The translations under genes and the position numbers were made by a program. From Euleptes europaea (lineage: Eukaryota > Chordata > Lepidosauria > Squamata > Sphaerodactylidae): a stretch of DNA of 64,000 nucleotides. Below the pieces are notes generated by a model. The model was not told the DNA's origin, made no database searches, and saw only the letters and a list, made by a program, of their open reading frames with translations. The stretch is from the NCBI RefSeq assembly GCF_029931775.1, contig NC_079325.1:38542673-38606672 (forward strand), written 5' to 3'. Below, in pieces: positions 51,589 to 63,310 of this stretch (the first letter of the stretch is position 1; each line of letters opens with the position of its first letter).

Positions 51589-53250
51589 TTAATTTTGCTT
51601 AGTATTCACTGTACAGTATTGGTGAATTTTGGCTTGCGTCCCTTGGGACTTAGCACAGGTTTCCAGAGCAGTCTGACGTGTAACCGGTTCAGGGGCAGAC
51701 TGCCAGAAGCAGCCCTGAAAAACGTAGGTGCTGGCCCCCTTTTCTGTTGCATGGAGCAGGAAGCCTCCTGTCATGGCATTACTGGGCGTTTGGCCAGGAT
51801 TGCCTTTTTTATGACAACAGCATCTGATCACTAGATTTGAGCCATGTAGACAAGCTGCTAAACCGACCGAGGCCATTTTATTTCCTGGTTTCCTCGGTGC
51901 TGCGGCACATTCAGCTTAACTCTTTTCCCATCTGAAGGAGACAGCAAAATCTGCTCCTAAAGCTTTGAGAATCGGCGGTTGACCCAGTTCCAGCCTAGGG
52001 TCAAACTATGGTTACCTGGCTAATGTGCTTGTCCTGGATATTAACTAACTTAAAAAAACAAACGGTGGTTATAAAAATAAATAAAGTCATTTTGGGTTTT
52101 AAGTCATTTTTGGTTGTTTGGGTCTGTGGGGAACATTTGGCATCCTTGGTTGGACTTCAGTCTATTCTCAAGAGGGATGAAAATGGGGAGAGGAGACATT
52201 CTGTTTTCCAAAGACTGTTTTATTGTAAAATCATAAATACAACACTTGACATGAATCTCCCAAGAAACAGCTTATTAGAGGTACAGGCTCTTATTTTATG
52301 TATTCCACCCGGGCATTTAACTTGGGAAAAAATCTGTCTTTAGGAACCTTCCAAGTAACTTCAGAGTAGGGCTGTGTCTATTCTGGTAACAACGTTTGTG
52401 CTAAGAAAACCCCTTTTTCTTGTACAAATTGAGTGGGTTTTAAAAAATGTAGGTTTTTCTTCTGTTTTGCTTAAATTTAGCTAGAAACCCCACAAAGGCT
52501 ACTATGGGTGGGCCAAAGACGAAGCCCCCCCCCAAACTAATTTTAAATCTGCTAATTCAACACACATTTTCAATCTCTGCCTCCTATGGCCCAGCAAAAT
52601 TGATCTAAATGCTTCTGCAGTGCAAAACTATTTAGTCTGGAAATTTTGATATGCTGGCATGTGATTGGTCAGTTGACCATATTAATAAATTTGATCTAAA
52701 TGCAAGCTGAGTTTATGAAGCCGAATTTTGCACTTGCAGTATTCTGTACTACTGTGGCCTATGCACACATTTGTCTCTGAAAAAATAAGCCCTGTCTCAA
52801 GAAAATCTTACTGGAATGTCGTATTCTTTAAGGTGTTGCAGAACTTCTGTTTTATTTTGCTACCAGCTACCCCACTGGAACTATACACACAGCCCTGCTT
52901 TAGAGTTTCTTCTGTGCTACTGCTGGGAAGCTAGTTGGCTTCATTCATCTTTGGGCATGAGTCCCTCCGTTCAGGTTGATTACAAGTAGCAATTATTGTT
53001 AAAGGGGGCTTGTGTGGCTTATTAATAGCGTTCCACACTGAAACCGCCCCATGTCAAAACAGCAGGGAATCAGTTAGCTTTGTATTTAATTCTCCTATCT
53101 GCCCACCCTTTCCTCCCCCCGCCCCCAGGCAAAACCTGAGAACGCTTAACGGTTTCAAATGTTTCTTCACAGAAAGCAAAGTCAGCTACGGAGTTTGTGC
53201 CGAAAAATGCACTTGGGAGACCATTCTTGAACACCAACCATACAGGAGAC
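51589..53250. other. Intergenic, nothing recognised
   Basis: About 1.7 kb of unique-looking sequence. No conserved exon or repeat was recognised on either strand. Confidence 0.4.
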
Positions 53251-53268
53251 TTTGAACAAGAGTCTTTC

Positions 53269-53274
53269 TTTATT
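53269..53274 (-). terminator. Candidate distal ZNF618 polyadenylation signal
   Basis: AATAAA on the minus strand in GTTAAATAAAGAAAGACTC, about 5.9 kb after the stop codon. Confidence 0.4.
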
Positions 53275-55117
53275 TAACACACAGCAAGCGTGACAGTAGA
53301 TAACCTTTTTTTTTTTAAATACAGTACATGTTTTGACAGGAGGGTCGGCTGCCCTTGACCAGTTCCCCACAACCCCTCCCCCCCAATCATGAAGACAAGC
53401 CAGTGGTGGCGATCTTTATAAAAATAGTGTGTTGCTACAAAAGTATAAATTAATGCTACCGGTATTAAGAAATATTAAACACAGTAAAACTTATAAGGAT
53501 TAAGAAAAATATTCATTAATACCTGTAGAAAACTCTGGCCTAAAAATATTTTTTTTAATATTTTTAAACTTTTTTTTCTGTAATCTTTCTCTTTTAAAGA
53601 TGTTAGTTTTCTGTAACTCTCAGGTAGAGAGACGCAGGTTACTGCATCTCTGGTATTGCCTGGAACATTAATCTACGACAAAGGAAAAGTACATACTTCA
53701 CTGCAGGTAGAGAAGGCAGGGGCAGAAAGGTAATTGGTTTTTACAAACAAACAAACAAAAAACCCAGATACTTCCTCCCCTTCCTCTTAGCTGAATTCCT
53801 ACCACCCATAATAGGATTCAGTTCAGATAAAATGTGATAATGGTTTATTGTATCTTTTGGTGGTTTGAAGTCAGGATTTGGCTCGCAGATGATCCTCCAA
53901 ATCCTGGCTTGCCTTGTAACACATTGGTTCAATTGCCTTTGCTTTTTTGCCTACAGTGGTGCCGTTGGTATCTGAACCAGCGTTGTGCTAGGGCTTCAGA
54001 CCATAGCTTAACATATCCTGTAGCTATGGATCAGTGTCACAGGGCTTTTATGTGATGTGTATGAACTGAGCATAGGAGCAGGGACATTACCAGTCAAGTT
54101 GGCGTCTTCTCATCCCCAATAGTGCAGGGCGGGATTAGACAATGCTGGCTTCAGAGTAAGATAAAAGCAGGAAGCATAAATGTTGCACACAATACTTTAG
54201 AGTCTTCCCCACAGTGATGGTTCTGAGGTTCGTTGTGGCAGCTGCCAAACGCAGCAGCAACGGGCTTCCACAAAGTAAGTTTTAGTGCACCTTTTTCTTA
54301 ACTGGTAATAGACATAATGCTATTATCAATTACCAGTTGGGGACACCCCCCAAAAAAAAATTCTTGAGGTGTGGGGGGGATGTGACCACTGGAGTGCCAG
54401 TGTGGGCAGGGCTAGGCAAGATCCACACTTGCCCATCCATACAGCAGCCACCCCTGGCCTTCCTGAGATCTTTCAAAAAAGAACATCGTTTCGGAAAGAT
54501 CACAGGAAAAGCCAGTCAGTGCATGAACGCGGCATGCTGTGTGGAAGTGGGCAACACCCCCCCCCACACACACACTTCAAAATAGCACCCAAGCTGCACC
54601 AAAACACTGCTGTGGAAGAGATCGAGGAGTGAGTGGTAGGTGCCATGAGAGGAAAGGCAATTAATTTCTTTCACGAGGCTACCCATGGTGGCCCATGCCT
54701 GCATCATCTGAAGACAGCATATTATTTTATTCATACTGTGCAAACGATAAAAGGTAACTGAGTAATTGTAAAACGGATTTCATTTTCCCTGGCTATCAGG
54801 CCTGTCTCATCAGTACTGGCTGCTTCGGAGCTGTTACCTGCTGCACTAGGAGCTCTTTTTCCTGCGACCTGTAGAGGATGATAACCCCACCGTGAGGGCT
54901 ACAGGCAAGAAGTGTTCTGGTGGGGCATGGGCTGTACTGTAAACAGTTCTGCAGGCATGCTTTTCAGGCTGGGGTTAGATAGTGGGAGCTATTTTTCCTC
55001 AGGATGAGCTATTTTTCCTGGGCATGGTGCTGCTGCTCGCTTAAGGGCCCAGGAAGTCAAGGCAAATTGCCTCTTTCCCCAGTTCTCTGTCCCCAGCCAG
55101 CCCAGCATAAGCTCCCA

Positions 55118-55345
55118 GGAACTGTGGCTCAATTGTAGAGCATCTGCTTGGCAAGCAGAAGGCCCCAGGTTCAATCCCCAGCATCTCCAGTTAAAGGGAT
55201 TAAAGGGACTAGGCAAGTAAGTGATGAGAAAGACCCCTGCCTGAGACCCTGGAGAGCTGCTGCCGGTCTGAGTAGACAATACTGACTGATGGACCAAGGG
55301 TTTGATTCAGTATAAGGCAGTTTCATGTGTTCAACACGTCTTACA
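55118..55345 (+). repeat. tRNA-derived SINE, family C
   Basis: Complete head: CTGTGGCTCAATTGTAGAGC (box A), GGTTCAATCCCC (box B), then CTCCAGTTAAAGGG, present partly twice, and GGCAGTTTCATGTGTTC. Confidence 0.85.
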
Positions 55346-55799
55346 ATACATCAGGCCACTGGTTTAGCAAAGTCAGTATTGTCTACACTGACTGGCAGTG
55401 GCTCTCCAGGGTCTCAATCTTTCCCATCCTACCCCTAACTCCTTTAAAATCAAGAGGATATAGTCCAGCATTTATAGCAGTGGGAAATGCTTTGGCTTAT
55501 CAGAGGTTGTTTGGTACAATGTCTTTTCTTGATTTATAACAGTTTAAAACCAGTTGATTTCCACTTATACCTAGACCCTAAACATAGCTTTAAATCTCCA
55601 GAGGCCGCTGACCTTAACTGCCCATTGCTGAAGCTTGTAGCACCTAGATAAAAACAGGTGTTTTTGCAGTGGTCACGGGTGGACCAATCTCCCCCACTCA
55701 CCCCGTAGTTGCTTCACAGGGTTCAATATTAAGATAAGGTGTGCGGGACGAGGGGGGAACAGTTGGTAGCCATGAACATCTTTTTAACATGAAGGCCTT

Positions 55800-55941
55800 T
55801 CCTTGCCTTTATCCCTTAGAAGCTCCTTGATCCACTGATCTTGAGTAGCGTAATTTTAAATCTGATGTTTGAGGGATATAACGACCAAAATAAATCTTGC
55901 CACTGACAATGTAGCCTTGGGATCCCTGTCAATAAATACAG
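55800..55941 (-). mobile_element. LINE copy 3 of the 2100-4426 family
   Basis: A 142 bp 3' end fragment (CCTTAGAAGCTCCTTGATCC, CTTGCCACTGACAATGTAGCC) with target duplications GAAGGCCTT at 55791-55799 and 55942-55950. Tail GGGATAAAGGCAAGGAAAG. Confidence 0.85.
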
Positions 55942-56494
55942 GAAGGCCTTGCTCGGGTTTTACTAAGCTTAAATCAGAGGGGCTTTCCCAGAGCCATGTG
56001 GATCCCTTGCTCGTATTGCTCCCTTTTACACGTCAGCTATCTTTCCCATCTCCGCCCGGCGCTATGAATTCCCGCACAAAGCAGCAACAACCTACACCAG
56101 CTGACCCTTCCACTGCCACCCTTAACTGTAAAGCCATTTTGTTCAACCTAAGGCAGCAGCAATCAACTGCTTGCCCTTTGCTTTACGGGCCTCCAAGCAA
56201 GAAAAATACTGGCCTGCAAGAAAAGAACCCCTCTACCTTTGGCTGTCTTGCCTGTGATCATCACGCCTTAACGTGGGCGAGCAGTGGCATCAAGGAAGTA
56301 TGGGGCCGCTTTTGTCTTTGCTCTACAGATCTGGGAGGTTTTCATAAGATTTCAAAAAGATGTTTTGCTGGTAGGGGAAACAATGAGAGGTCTGTACGTA
56401 TGCTTGGAGAAGCGGATCCTTTCTCAGACTACCGGCAGGCTCTAGCTTTGCGCTAGGTTGGGGTGATAGAACAGGTTCCCCCCCCCCTCTACAG

Positions 56495-56829
56495 CAGGGG
56501 TCCCCAACCTTTTTGAGCCTATGGGCACCTTTGGAATTCTAATAGTGTGGTGGGCTCAGGCACAAAATGGCTGCTGCAGGGGGCGGAGCCAGCCACAAAA
56601 AAGGCTGTCATGGCTTACACACAGTGAAGATCTTTGTGTTGTGGTGGTGGCTGGTGCCAAAGCAACGTTTTTAAAAATCTGCACCGTCAAATCTCCAATG
56701 TCCAAACAGAACCCTTGCCAGTCAAAACCCTCACTTTGCCCTACCCACTTTCTAAAAGCACTTGGCAGGTACCAGGAAAGATGTCAGTGGGTTGCATGGT
56801 GCCCACAGGCACCATGTTGGGGACCCCTG
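56495..56829. mobile_element. hAT-type non-autonomous element
   Basis: Terminal inverted repeats CAGGGGTCCCCAAC and GTTGGGGACCCCTG are perfect. The 8 bp flanks CTCTACAG and GTCTACAG match at 7 of 8, the hAT signature. 335 bp, no transposase. Confidence 0.9.
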
Positions 56830-58902
56830 GTCTACAGAGTGCCCAGGAAGTCGGAGGCCGCCATTTTCCAAAAACAGACTTTTCTCTAATGGGGAAGAGC
56901 ACCACTTGCAGAATTGGGCCAAATATCAGGCAAGGTGGCCCAAGCCACTACACTTTTCTTCTCTTCTGCTGTGTAACCAAGAAGTTTACCTGGTCCACCA
57001 AAATCCAAGGTAGGATAAGACAGACTCATCTCTCTGCAGGGAGCAAGGGCAGACTTGGCTGTTTCCCAACCACACCACAAGTGCCAAACAAAACCTTTTA
57101 AAATGAAATTGGCACTTATGTATTTTTTTTAAAAGGGGTAGGGTTAAGGAGAAAAGTAAAAGCCCACCGACCCTGAAACACCACTGAGGGTATGGTTTGA
57201 GGTAGCCCTTGTGGCAATGTGCCTGGTTTTGAGGGAGCAGCTACAAGACTGTGATAATCCAGCCTGAGGCTATTCAGAGTTGCTCTGGGAAGCCTGTATC
57301 TCTGTCCCCACAGGAGCAAGTACCAGGTGATGGCAGGCCCAAGCTGTGCGCCTCATCTCCTAATCCCCCTCCCCAAACCTACACCTGCAACATCCATGCA
57401 CCGGAGGAGACCACTATACCGACACACCCAGCTGCTGCCTACAGGACATGCAGGCGCGCCAGCTGCAAGCTCCCCCCCCCACACACACACACACAGCTGC
57501 GCCACAATGGGCCACCTCCCACATAAAGCAGTAAGAACTCAGCAGGTATTACAGTTCAGGGAACAAACAGGTACATGGCACGGGTCTGGAGAGGAAGGAG
57601 AAACCTGGACTCACTTTGTACCAAGCTTCCAACTGTTCTGGAAAAGAACCAGCACTTCGACACTGAAGGGCTTCATACTGCATGGTGAGATCTTCTCCCA
57701 CGGACACTCCTTCTGGCCCAGCCCAGGCCTGCAGGAAGAGGTGTCTGGGTGGCAACTGCTTTGGTTGGCAAAGTGTCCTCCTGTAAGGTTTTTTACAGCA
57801 ACTGTGACAGGCTGAGCAGCTGCCTAAGTCAGTATTAAACCACCGGCCTCTCTACGTGCCTACGCTGTAGAAAGGAAAGGGACATATTCAGGGATGAGAT
57901 GGCTTGGGGGAAGCGAGCAGGTCTACGCAAGCGGCGGCCTTCAGGCCGGCAGGTTCATCTTGCCTTCTGCCCAAGGTGAGCAAAACCAGCGCTTCCGTAA
58001 AGGACAATACACTGCGCCGAGGTCAACTATTGCTTTGAATGTGGGTATCCCAGAGGGAAGGCTCGTGGGCACAGGTGCGCGAAAGATCTTAAACTCACAG
58101 TAATTTTTGGAGAGGGCAGAGAAGGAAAGGGGTTCGGACAGACTCGGGTGTAGGTTAGCTGCTAACGGTATTTCACCATGAGCAAGAATCCTGCACCAAA
58201 GAACCATCTCTCTCTCTCAATGCTAGAATCCGCACAGAGACCTTTTTGTGATACACCAGTGCAAGGAGCCGGTGTTTCCTGGAATTTTATTGGGGAGGGG
58301 AGGAGGTCATTATTGTGTATATAAAAAAATAGAAACACCTATAGAAAAAAAAACCAAGTTTGTTACAGACATTCTTTGCCACAATAAATTATCTCGGGTC
58401 TAACTTGAAATCTTTTCAAAAGGTAAAATTGCTAAGCTATCAAACTCAGAAATTGAGAGCGGAGACAGAGTAGTTATTTTTCTTTCATTAAAAAAAAACT
58501 CTTAATAATAATTAATTAATTTTTAAAAAATCCTTCAAGTCTCCCTTCCTGATTACTAGAGATAATTGGTGTTTTGGAAACACAGCTGCCCTTGTGAACT
58601 TGCACTGTTACGCTCAGAAGGCCGAGGCGAGACGCCTTCGTGATACACAGTTCTCTTTAGGAGCAAAGTCCAGTGTGGATCCGAAAAAGCAGGTGTGGTT
58701 CCCCCTGGCAGGAGGGCCCATGAGATGGTGGGGTGTGTGTGAAACAGAACAGCAGGAAAGGAGAAAGAAAGAGAAAAACCAATAACAATTCAAGTCACTA
58801 GAACTCAGCTGCCAGAAGACAGAAGAGTGCTGTCTGCCAGAAGAGTATAAGTATCCAATTGGTCTGCCCCCCCTCAGCAGTGTAAGTATGTTTATCAAGT
58901 TC

Positions 58903-58903
58903 G

Positions 58904-58942
<39 letters not shown>
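58903..58942. repeat. CA microsatellite
   Basis: GCGCGCACACAC followed by an uninterrupted CA run, then a TA run near 59030-59050. Confidence 0.95.
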
Positions 58943-59214
58943 GCAAGGAAGGAGTGTGTTCTTAGCAGAGGTATGGCTCTGGCACACACCCCAGCATTCC
59001 TTTCCATCCTAGCTTTTTATACACACATTAAATATATATATATATATATAAAAAGCCATTTTGTTTCCCAGGGCAATCAGAAATGAGGTCCACAGTGTTC
59101 AGAACTTAAATGGGATTCTTTGTTTGGAACAGTGTTTTGTTATGTGTTGAGGGTAGTGTCGGAGGGTAACTTCGCCCCCATCTCCCTCCCCTCCCCCCTC
59201 CCTCCCACTGAGTT

Positions 59215-60728
59215 TTAAAGCATATTGGACTTCAAGAACATGAGCTTGTTCATATCTTCTGGACTGAGCAGCCGTCTCCTCTTGATCAAGAGGGCCTGCT
59301 CACACATATTTACACAGTTGCTTCTGGCACCCACCGCGGGCACTGCTAGGAGCCAAAAGGCCAACTTGGCTAGTTTAGTATGCTTCTGAGTAACGCAGGA
59401 CCAGTACTGAAAGAGGTCGGGTGTGGCTTGGAAGAGGGGCTCCTGCAGGTAGTCATAGACTTCGTTTTTGCCCGACCGGTCGTCTTCCTGAGTTGGCGAG
59501 CTTTCGCTTGAGGTCCGTGGTTTTTTGGTGGAAGGCTCAAACTCTGGCTCCTCTGCCCAAGACTCTTTCACTTCATTGATCAGCTCGCAGACTTTGCCGA
59601 TGATCTCCTCGTGTTGATATGGTGGGACCGGGCGCAGCTTCTGCTGCGGGTCCAGAATCATGGCGACCTTGTGGGCCGAGTGAACTTTGAAGTTTTCCTT
59701 CAGCGCTTCCAGAAAGAGGTGGCACAGTTTGCTGACGATGCCCGCGTCGTTGGCTTTGGAGGTGAAGAGCTTCTCCAATTTCACGTAGGTGGGCAGCACC
59801 AGCTGTAAGGTGGGCCGGCTCTCGTTGCTCAGTTCGATGACGGCTTGCTTCACTGGAGCCAAAATGGCAGCCAGGTTGCTGAGCAAGTGCTTGTTAAGGT
59901 TCTGGATGAGATTCATCTTCTTGGCTCTGCTGTAGAATTCGCAGATCTGCTCGTAGCGCTCATGGACGAGCAGCAGGGAGTCCGTCACAGAATTCCAGCA
60001 GGGTGGGGGTGACGTCTCCTCAAGGGAGCCAAAAGTCTCCTTAGAGATCCCCGTAGAACCCGCCAGATCCTCACAGACATTCAGCAGCTCAATGACTTCG
60101 TGCATGTTGCGAGCCTGAAGAGTCCGCTTGTTCAGCACGCTCTGCACGACTGAGTTCAAGGCACACGCCGAGCAACGCAGGCACATGCCTGCCTTGGAGA
60201 AAGCGGAGGAACTCACCTTGCAGTCTGTGACGTACACTGTTCTGATCTCAGACATCACAAACTCAGACAGCACGTTCTGCACCCAGTGGTGGACCAAGTC
60301 CCCGTTGTCTCTAAGATCTACCCCCTTGATCCCCAAGACATAGCTCTTGATGCTATTGCCTTCTGCCTGGTAAGCAGTCAAGATGTAGCACGAATCGGGG
60401 CCGACGCTCTGTGAGTGACAGGTGACACCTATGCCCAAGCAAGCGTTGCTGCCCAGGGCACACGTCACCTTCACCTTCACCTGGTTGTACATCCGAGGCA
60501 AATGCTTCAGAGCCAGCGTGTTAAAGTTGCCCAGGATCTCTGTGACTGAGAAGGCCCCGTAGCGGGCACCGCTGTCGACGAGGGTTTGAGCCAGCTTGAT
60601 GAACTCCTTGCCGCTCACCACGCTCAGCGTCCCCAGGTCAGCACACATCACCCGCAGCAGCCTCTCGGCGATGGTCTGCCGCTCCTTCTCAGGGATCGCA
60701 CTGTTTGTCAGCGAGCTGCTGGCTGATG
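59215..60728 (-). CDS. ZNF618: ZNF618 last coding exon (hAT-derived domain)
   Basis: This exon encodes 503 residues and TAA (59215-59217). It begins at a minus-strand acceptor, CTTTCCTACAG, with two bases of a split codon. ZNF618 is a nuclear zinc-finger protein reported to bind UHRF2 and 5-hydroxymethylcytosine DNA; its C-terminal half derives from a hAT transposase. Recalled human wording fits throughout, such as GAFSVTEILGNFNTLALKHL, YEQICEFYSRAKKMNLIQ, AHKVAMILDPQQKLRPVPPY and the end LLSPEDMNKLMFLKSNML. The last 85 residues from NEVYDYLQEPLF match a hAT dimerisation region. The frame is intact, so the gene is under constraint. The C2H2 fingers lie in exons beyond 64000. The open frame past 60728 is intron. 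Confidence 0.92.
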
Positions 60729-61299
60729 CTGTAGGAAAGGGTAGGGGGGGTGGAGGACAAACCTTCAGCCGCAAGAAGTGAGACCTTGCAGCGGAATGAT
60801 TAAAAAACAGCCTCAGCCGCTTTACTGACCACACAGCAAGAAGCCAGCAGGCGTCCTCAACATTCTAAGTATGGGCCAGTCCTAGCATAGCATTGGCTAT
60901 GTGCTGAGTGGGTCGCTGGTCCCGCAAACCTTCCCAGTAATGTGGCCTCTGGTCTTGGGGAGGAGAAGAGTTGAGGCTCAGCGGCAGAGCTCCTGCTTTG
61001 CATGCAGAAGGACCCTGGGCCACCGGCGGCTGATCCCTACTCTGGTGCACCTGAACACAAAACAACACTCGTCGGTACATACTGTTGTTAGCGTTGTTTC
61101 TTTGGAGGTGTGGTTTCCACTTTTCTTCCACCACTGCTGGAGGTGACCTGGGGTGGTTGGAGGCGAGGCTGTTCTCGTTGTCAGCTATGGGGCACAACAA
61201 AGGAGGCACGGGAATCTACAGTTTACTTTCAACTTAAAAAACAAAACCCAAACAAGACTCAAAGTTCTACTAGCCACTTACCCAACAGAGACTGCCTCT
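60729..61299 (-). other. ZNF618 intron, nothing recognised
   Basis: No further exon recognised on the minus strand. Confidence 0.4.
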
Positions 61300-61625
61300 G
61301 GTGTAGTGTGGTGTAGCGTGGTGTAGTGGTTAATAGCGGTGGTTTGGAGTGGTGGACTCTGATCTGGAGAACCAGGTTTGATTCCCCACTCCTCCACATG
61401 AGTGGCAGACTCTAATCTGGTGAACTGGGTTTTATTCCCCACTTACACATGGATCCAGCTGGGTGACCTTGCGCAAGTTACAGCTCTGTTAGGGCTCTCT
61501 CAGCCCCACCTACCTCACAGGGTGTCTGTTGTGGGGAGGGGAAGGGAAGGTGATTGTAAGCCAGTTTGAGTCTCCCTTAAGTGGTAGAGAAAGTCGGCAT
61601 ATAAAAACCAACTCTTCTTCTTCTC
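61300..61625 (+). repeat. tRNA-derived SINE, family A
   Basis: The start GTGTAGTGTGGTGTAGCGTG has the box A region repeated; box B GGTTTGATTCC; tail CTCTTCTTCTTC. Confidence 0.85.
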
Positions 61626-61769
61626 TATACTATGGTATACTGGAATAATAGTATGTCCCCAATGGTAGAAATGCCACTGTCTTTTCTCAGCATTAGTTCA
61701 GACAACACTCAGCTACAGTTGACGAATCATGGGATCAACTTGTGCAAGCATTATAATACCTGAAGAGAG

Positions 61770-62022
61770 GACTCCAGTGTGGTTTGGCGGTTAAGAGTGG
61801 TGGACTCTAATCTGGAGAACCAGGTTGGTTTCCCCACTCCTACACATAAAGCCAGCTGGGTGACCTTGGGATAGCCACAGTTCTTTTCAAACTCTCTGGG
61901 CCTCACCTACCTCACAAAGTGTCTGTTGCAGGGAGAGGAAAGGAAGGAGATTGTAAGCCGCTTTGATTCTCCTTAAAAGGTAGAGAAAATCGGCTTATAA
62001 AAACCAACTCTTCTTCTTCTCC
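61770..62022 (+). repeat. tRNA-derived SINE, family A, internal deletion
   Basis: GTGTGGTTTGGCGGTTAAG, then a deletion that removes part of the body, CTGGGTGACCTTGGG, CCAACTCTTCTTCTTC. Confidence 0.85.
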
Positions 62023-62026
62023 TCTT

Positions 62027-62325
62027 TTTTTATGTATGGCTGTTTCCCTCGCAGTCACTCCTCTGACGACTTCAGGTCTTTGTTTCGATTCTGCATGCCC
62101 TTTCCCACCATCAGAGGTCGCCTCGCTCTTCTTCATTTCCTTGCATTTTGCCAGGGTTTTCAGGGACCCCTTTTATCTTGAATTTGAAAATGTGGGCAAA
62201 ATGTGGGGAAATGCAGGGGGAGAGTGAGGCGACCTCTGATGGTTGGACACGGCATGCATAATCCAAGCATAGACCTGAAGTCATTGGAGGGGTGACGCTG
62301 AGTGAAACACCCATGCATAAAAGAC
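62027..62325. mobile_element. Fold-back element, about 130 bp arms
   Basis: Left-arm blocks GACTTCAGGTCT, CATCAGAGGTCGCCTC and GCATTTTGCC are mirrored on the right by GGGCAAAATG, GAGGCGACCTCTGATG and AGACCTGAAGTC. The arms are imperfect, so it is older than the element at 51068. Loop near 62155-62195. It directly abuts the SINE. Confidence 0.7.
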
Positions 62326-63074
62326 CATAGAGGAACAGACTCAGATGTTAAAATGGACCAATATGCTGCCCCCAAAGTCCCTTCTTTAGACATTACTGCC
62401 TGCACAAATAGATGCTGTTATTTGTGACTGCTGACCTAAGGCTTGCTGCTGGCCCCCAGGCCAACGATTCACTTGCAACTTCCCTGGGAAATTGAAGGGT
62501 TGAATCCACTCCCAGACTTGCATGAGATTATAGCTCCTCTTCCAGTGAAACGCCATCGCTCGGCAAGCCATGAACAGTTAATAAGATTAAAGAGTTTCAG
62601 TTTCATCTTCTTGGCTGCAAATCTGGGTTCTCAAAACTCTACAGGAGCTGGACTGAGCACAATTTTTCTATTTTGCTCCAAATCCCTTAAATTATCTTCT
62701 GTCTAGCTGGTCCTTTGTGTACATTTGTGGTAAACTGCCAAAATGACACTGTAGCAGTATCATCAGACCAGAACATAATACCCTGGTGGACCTTAGAGTC
62801 ATCTCCTGGACTGCATAATGATACTGTAGTGGATAATCCACAAGGTAAAGGGCCTGGCAGAGAACGATGTTCCAATCCGGATCTCCCATTTGTATTCTAA
62901 TTTCTTGTTCCCCTCACACAGATCTCTGCTGGGTGCTATCTTAATTACCCAACAATCCCCAAGAATGCCTCCAGGAGAAGATCCCAGACCAAGCTGGCCT
63001 TTGTCCCTGTCCCCAAGGCTACCACCTCTGGCATCCATGATGGAAAGAACCAGGCATAACACACTTGCTTGCAA
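62326..63074. other. ZNF618 intron, nothing recognised
   Basis: No exon or repeat recognised. Confidence 0.35.
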
Positions 63075-63310
63075 ACTTAATTATTTCATTCATTTGTACC
63101 CCACCTTTCTCCCCAACGGGGACCCCAGGCATTTTATCTCATTCCCCTCTCCTCCATTTTATCCTCACAGCAACCCTGTGATGTAGGTTAAGATGGCAGA
63201 GAGTGTGACTCTGGCCCAAGGTAACCCAGCAAGCTTCCATGGCATGAGTGGGGATTTGAACGCAGGTCTTCCAGACAGTAGTCGGACATCCTCCTGGCTC
63301 TTCAGAGGTA
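63075..63310 (-). repeat. tRNA-derived SINE, family D
   Basis: TTCATTTGTACCCCACCTTTC, CTCCCCAACGGGGACCCCAG, TCCTCACAGCAACCCTGTGATG, CATGGCATGAGTGGGGATTTG. Confidence 0.8.

Larger units (their letters stand above)
53251..59214 (-). other. ZNF618: Probable ZNF618 3' UTR
   Basis: The stretch lies directly downstream of the ZNF618 stop codon and holds no other gene. Its lower end has an AATAAA on the minus strand at 53269-53274. AT-rich low-complexity blocks near 53400-53650 and 58260-58550 look like 3' UTR. A nearer signal (minus AATAAA near 58285) would give a 0.9 kb UTR. Insertions at 55118, 55800 and 56495 lie inside. Extent is inference. Confidence 0.4.

Noticed and set aside
55118-55190. 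Possible tRNA gene with box A and box B
   Set aside because: It is the head of the repeated family C SINE; no closed cloverleaf and no pol III terminator directly behind.
60729-60834. Upstream extension of the ZNF618 exon to a methionine at 60834
   Set aside because: A good acceptor CTTTCCTACAG ends at 60729, and similarity to ZNF618 starts after it.
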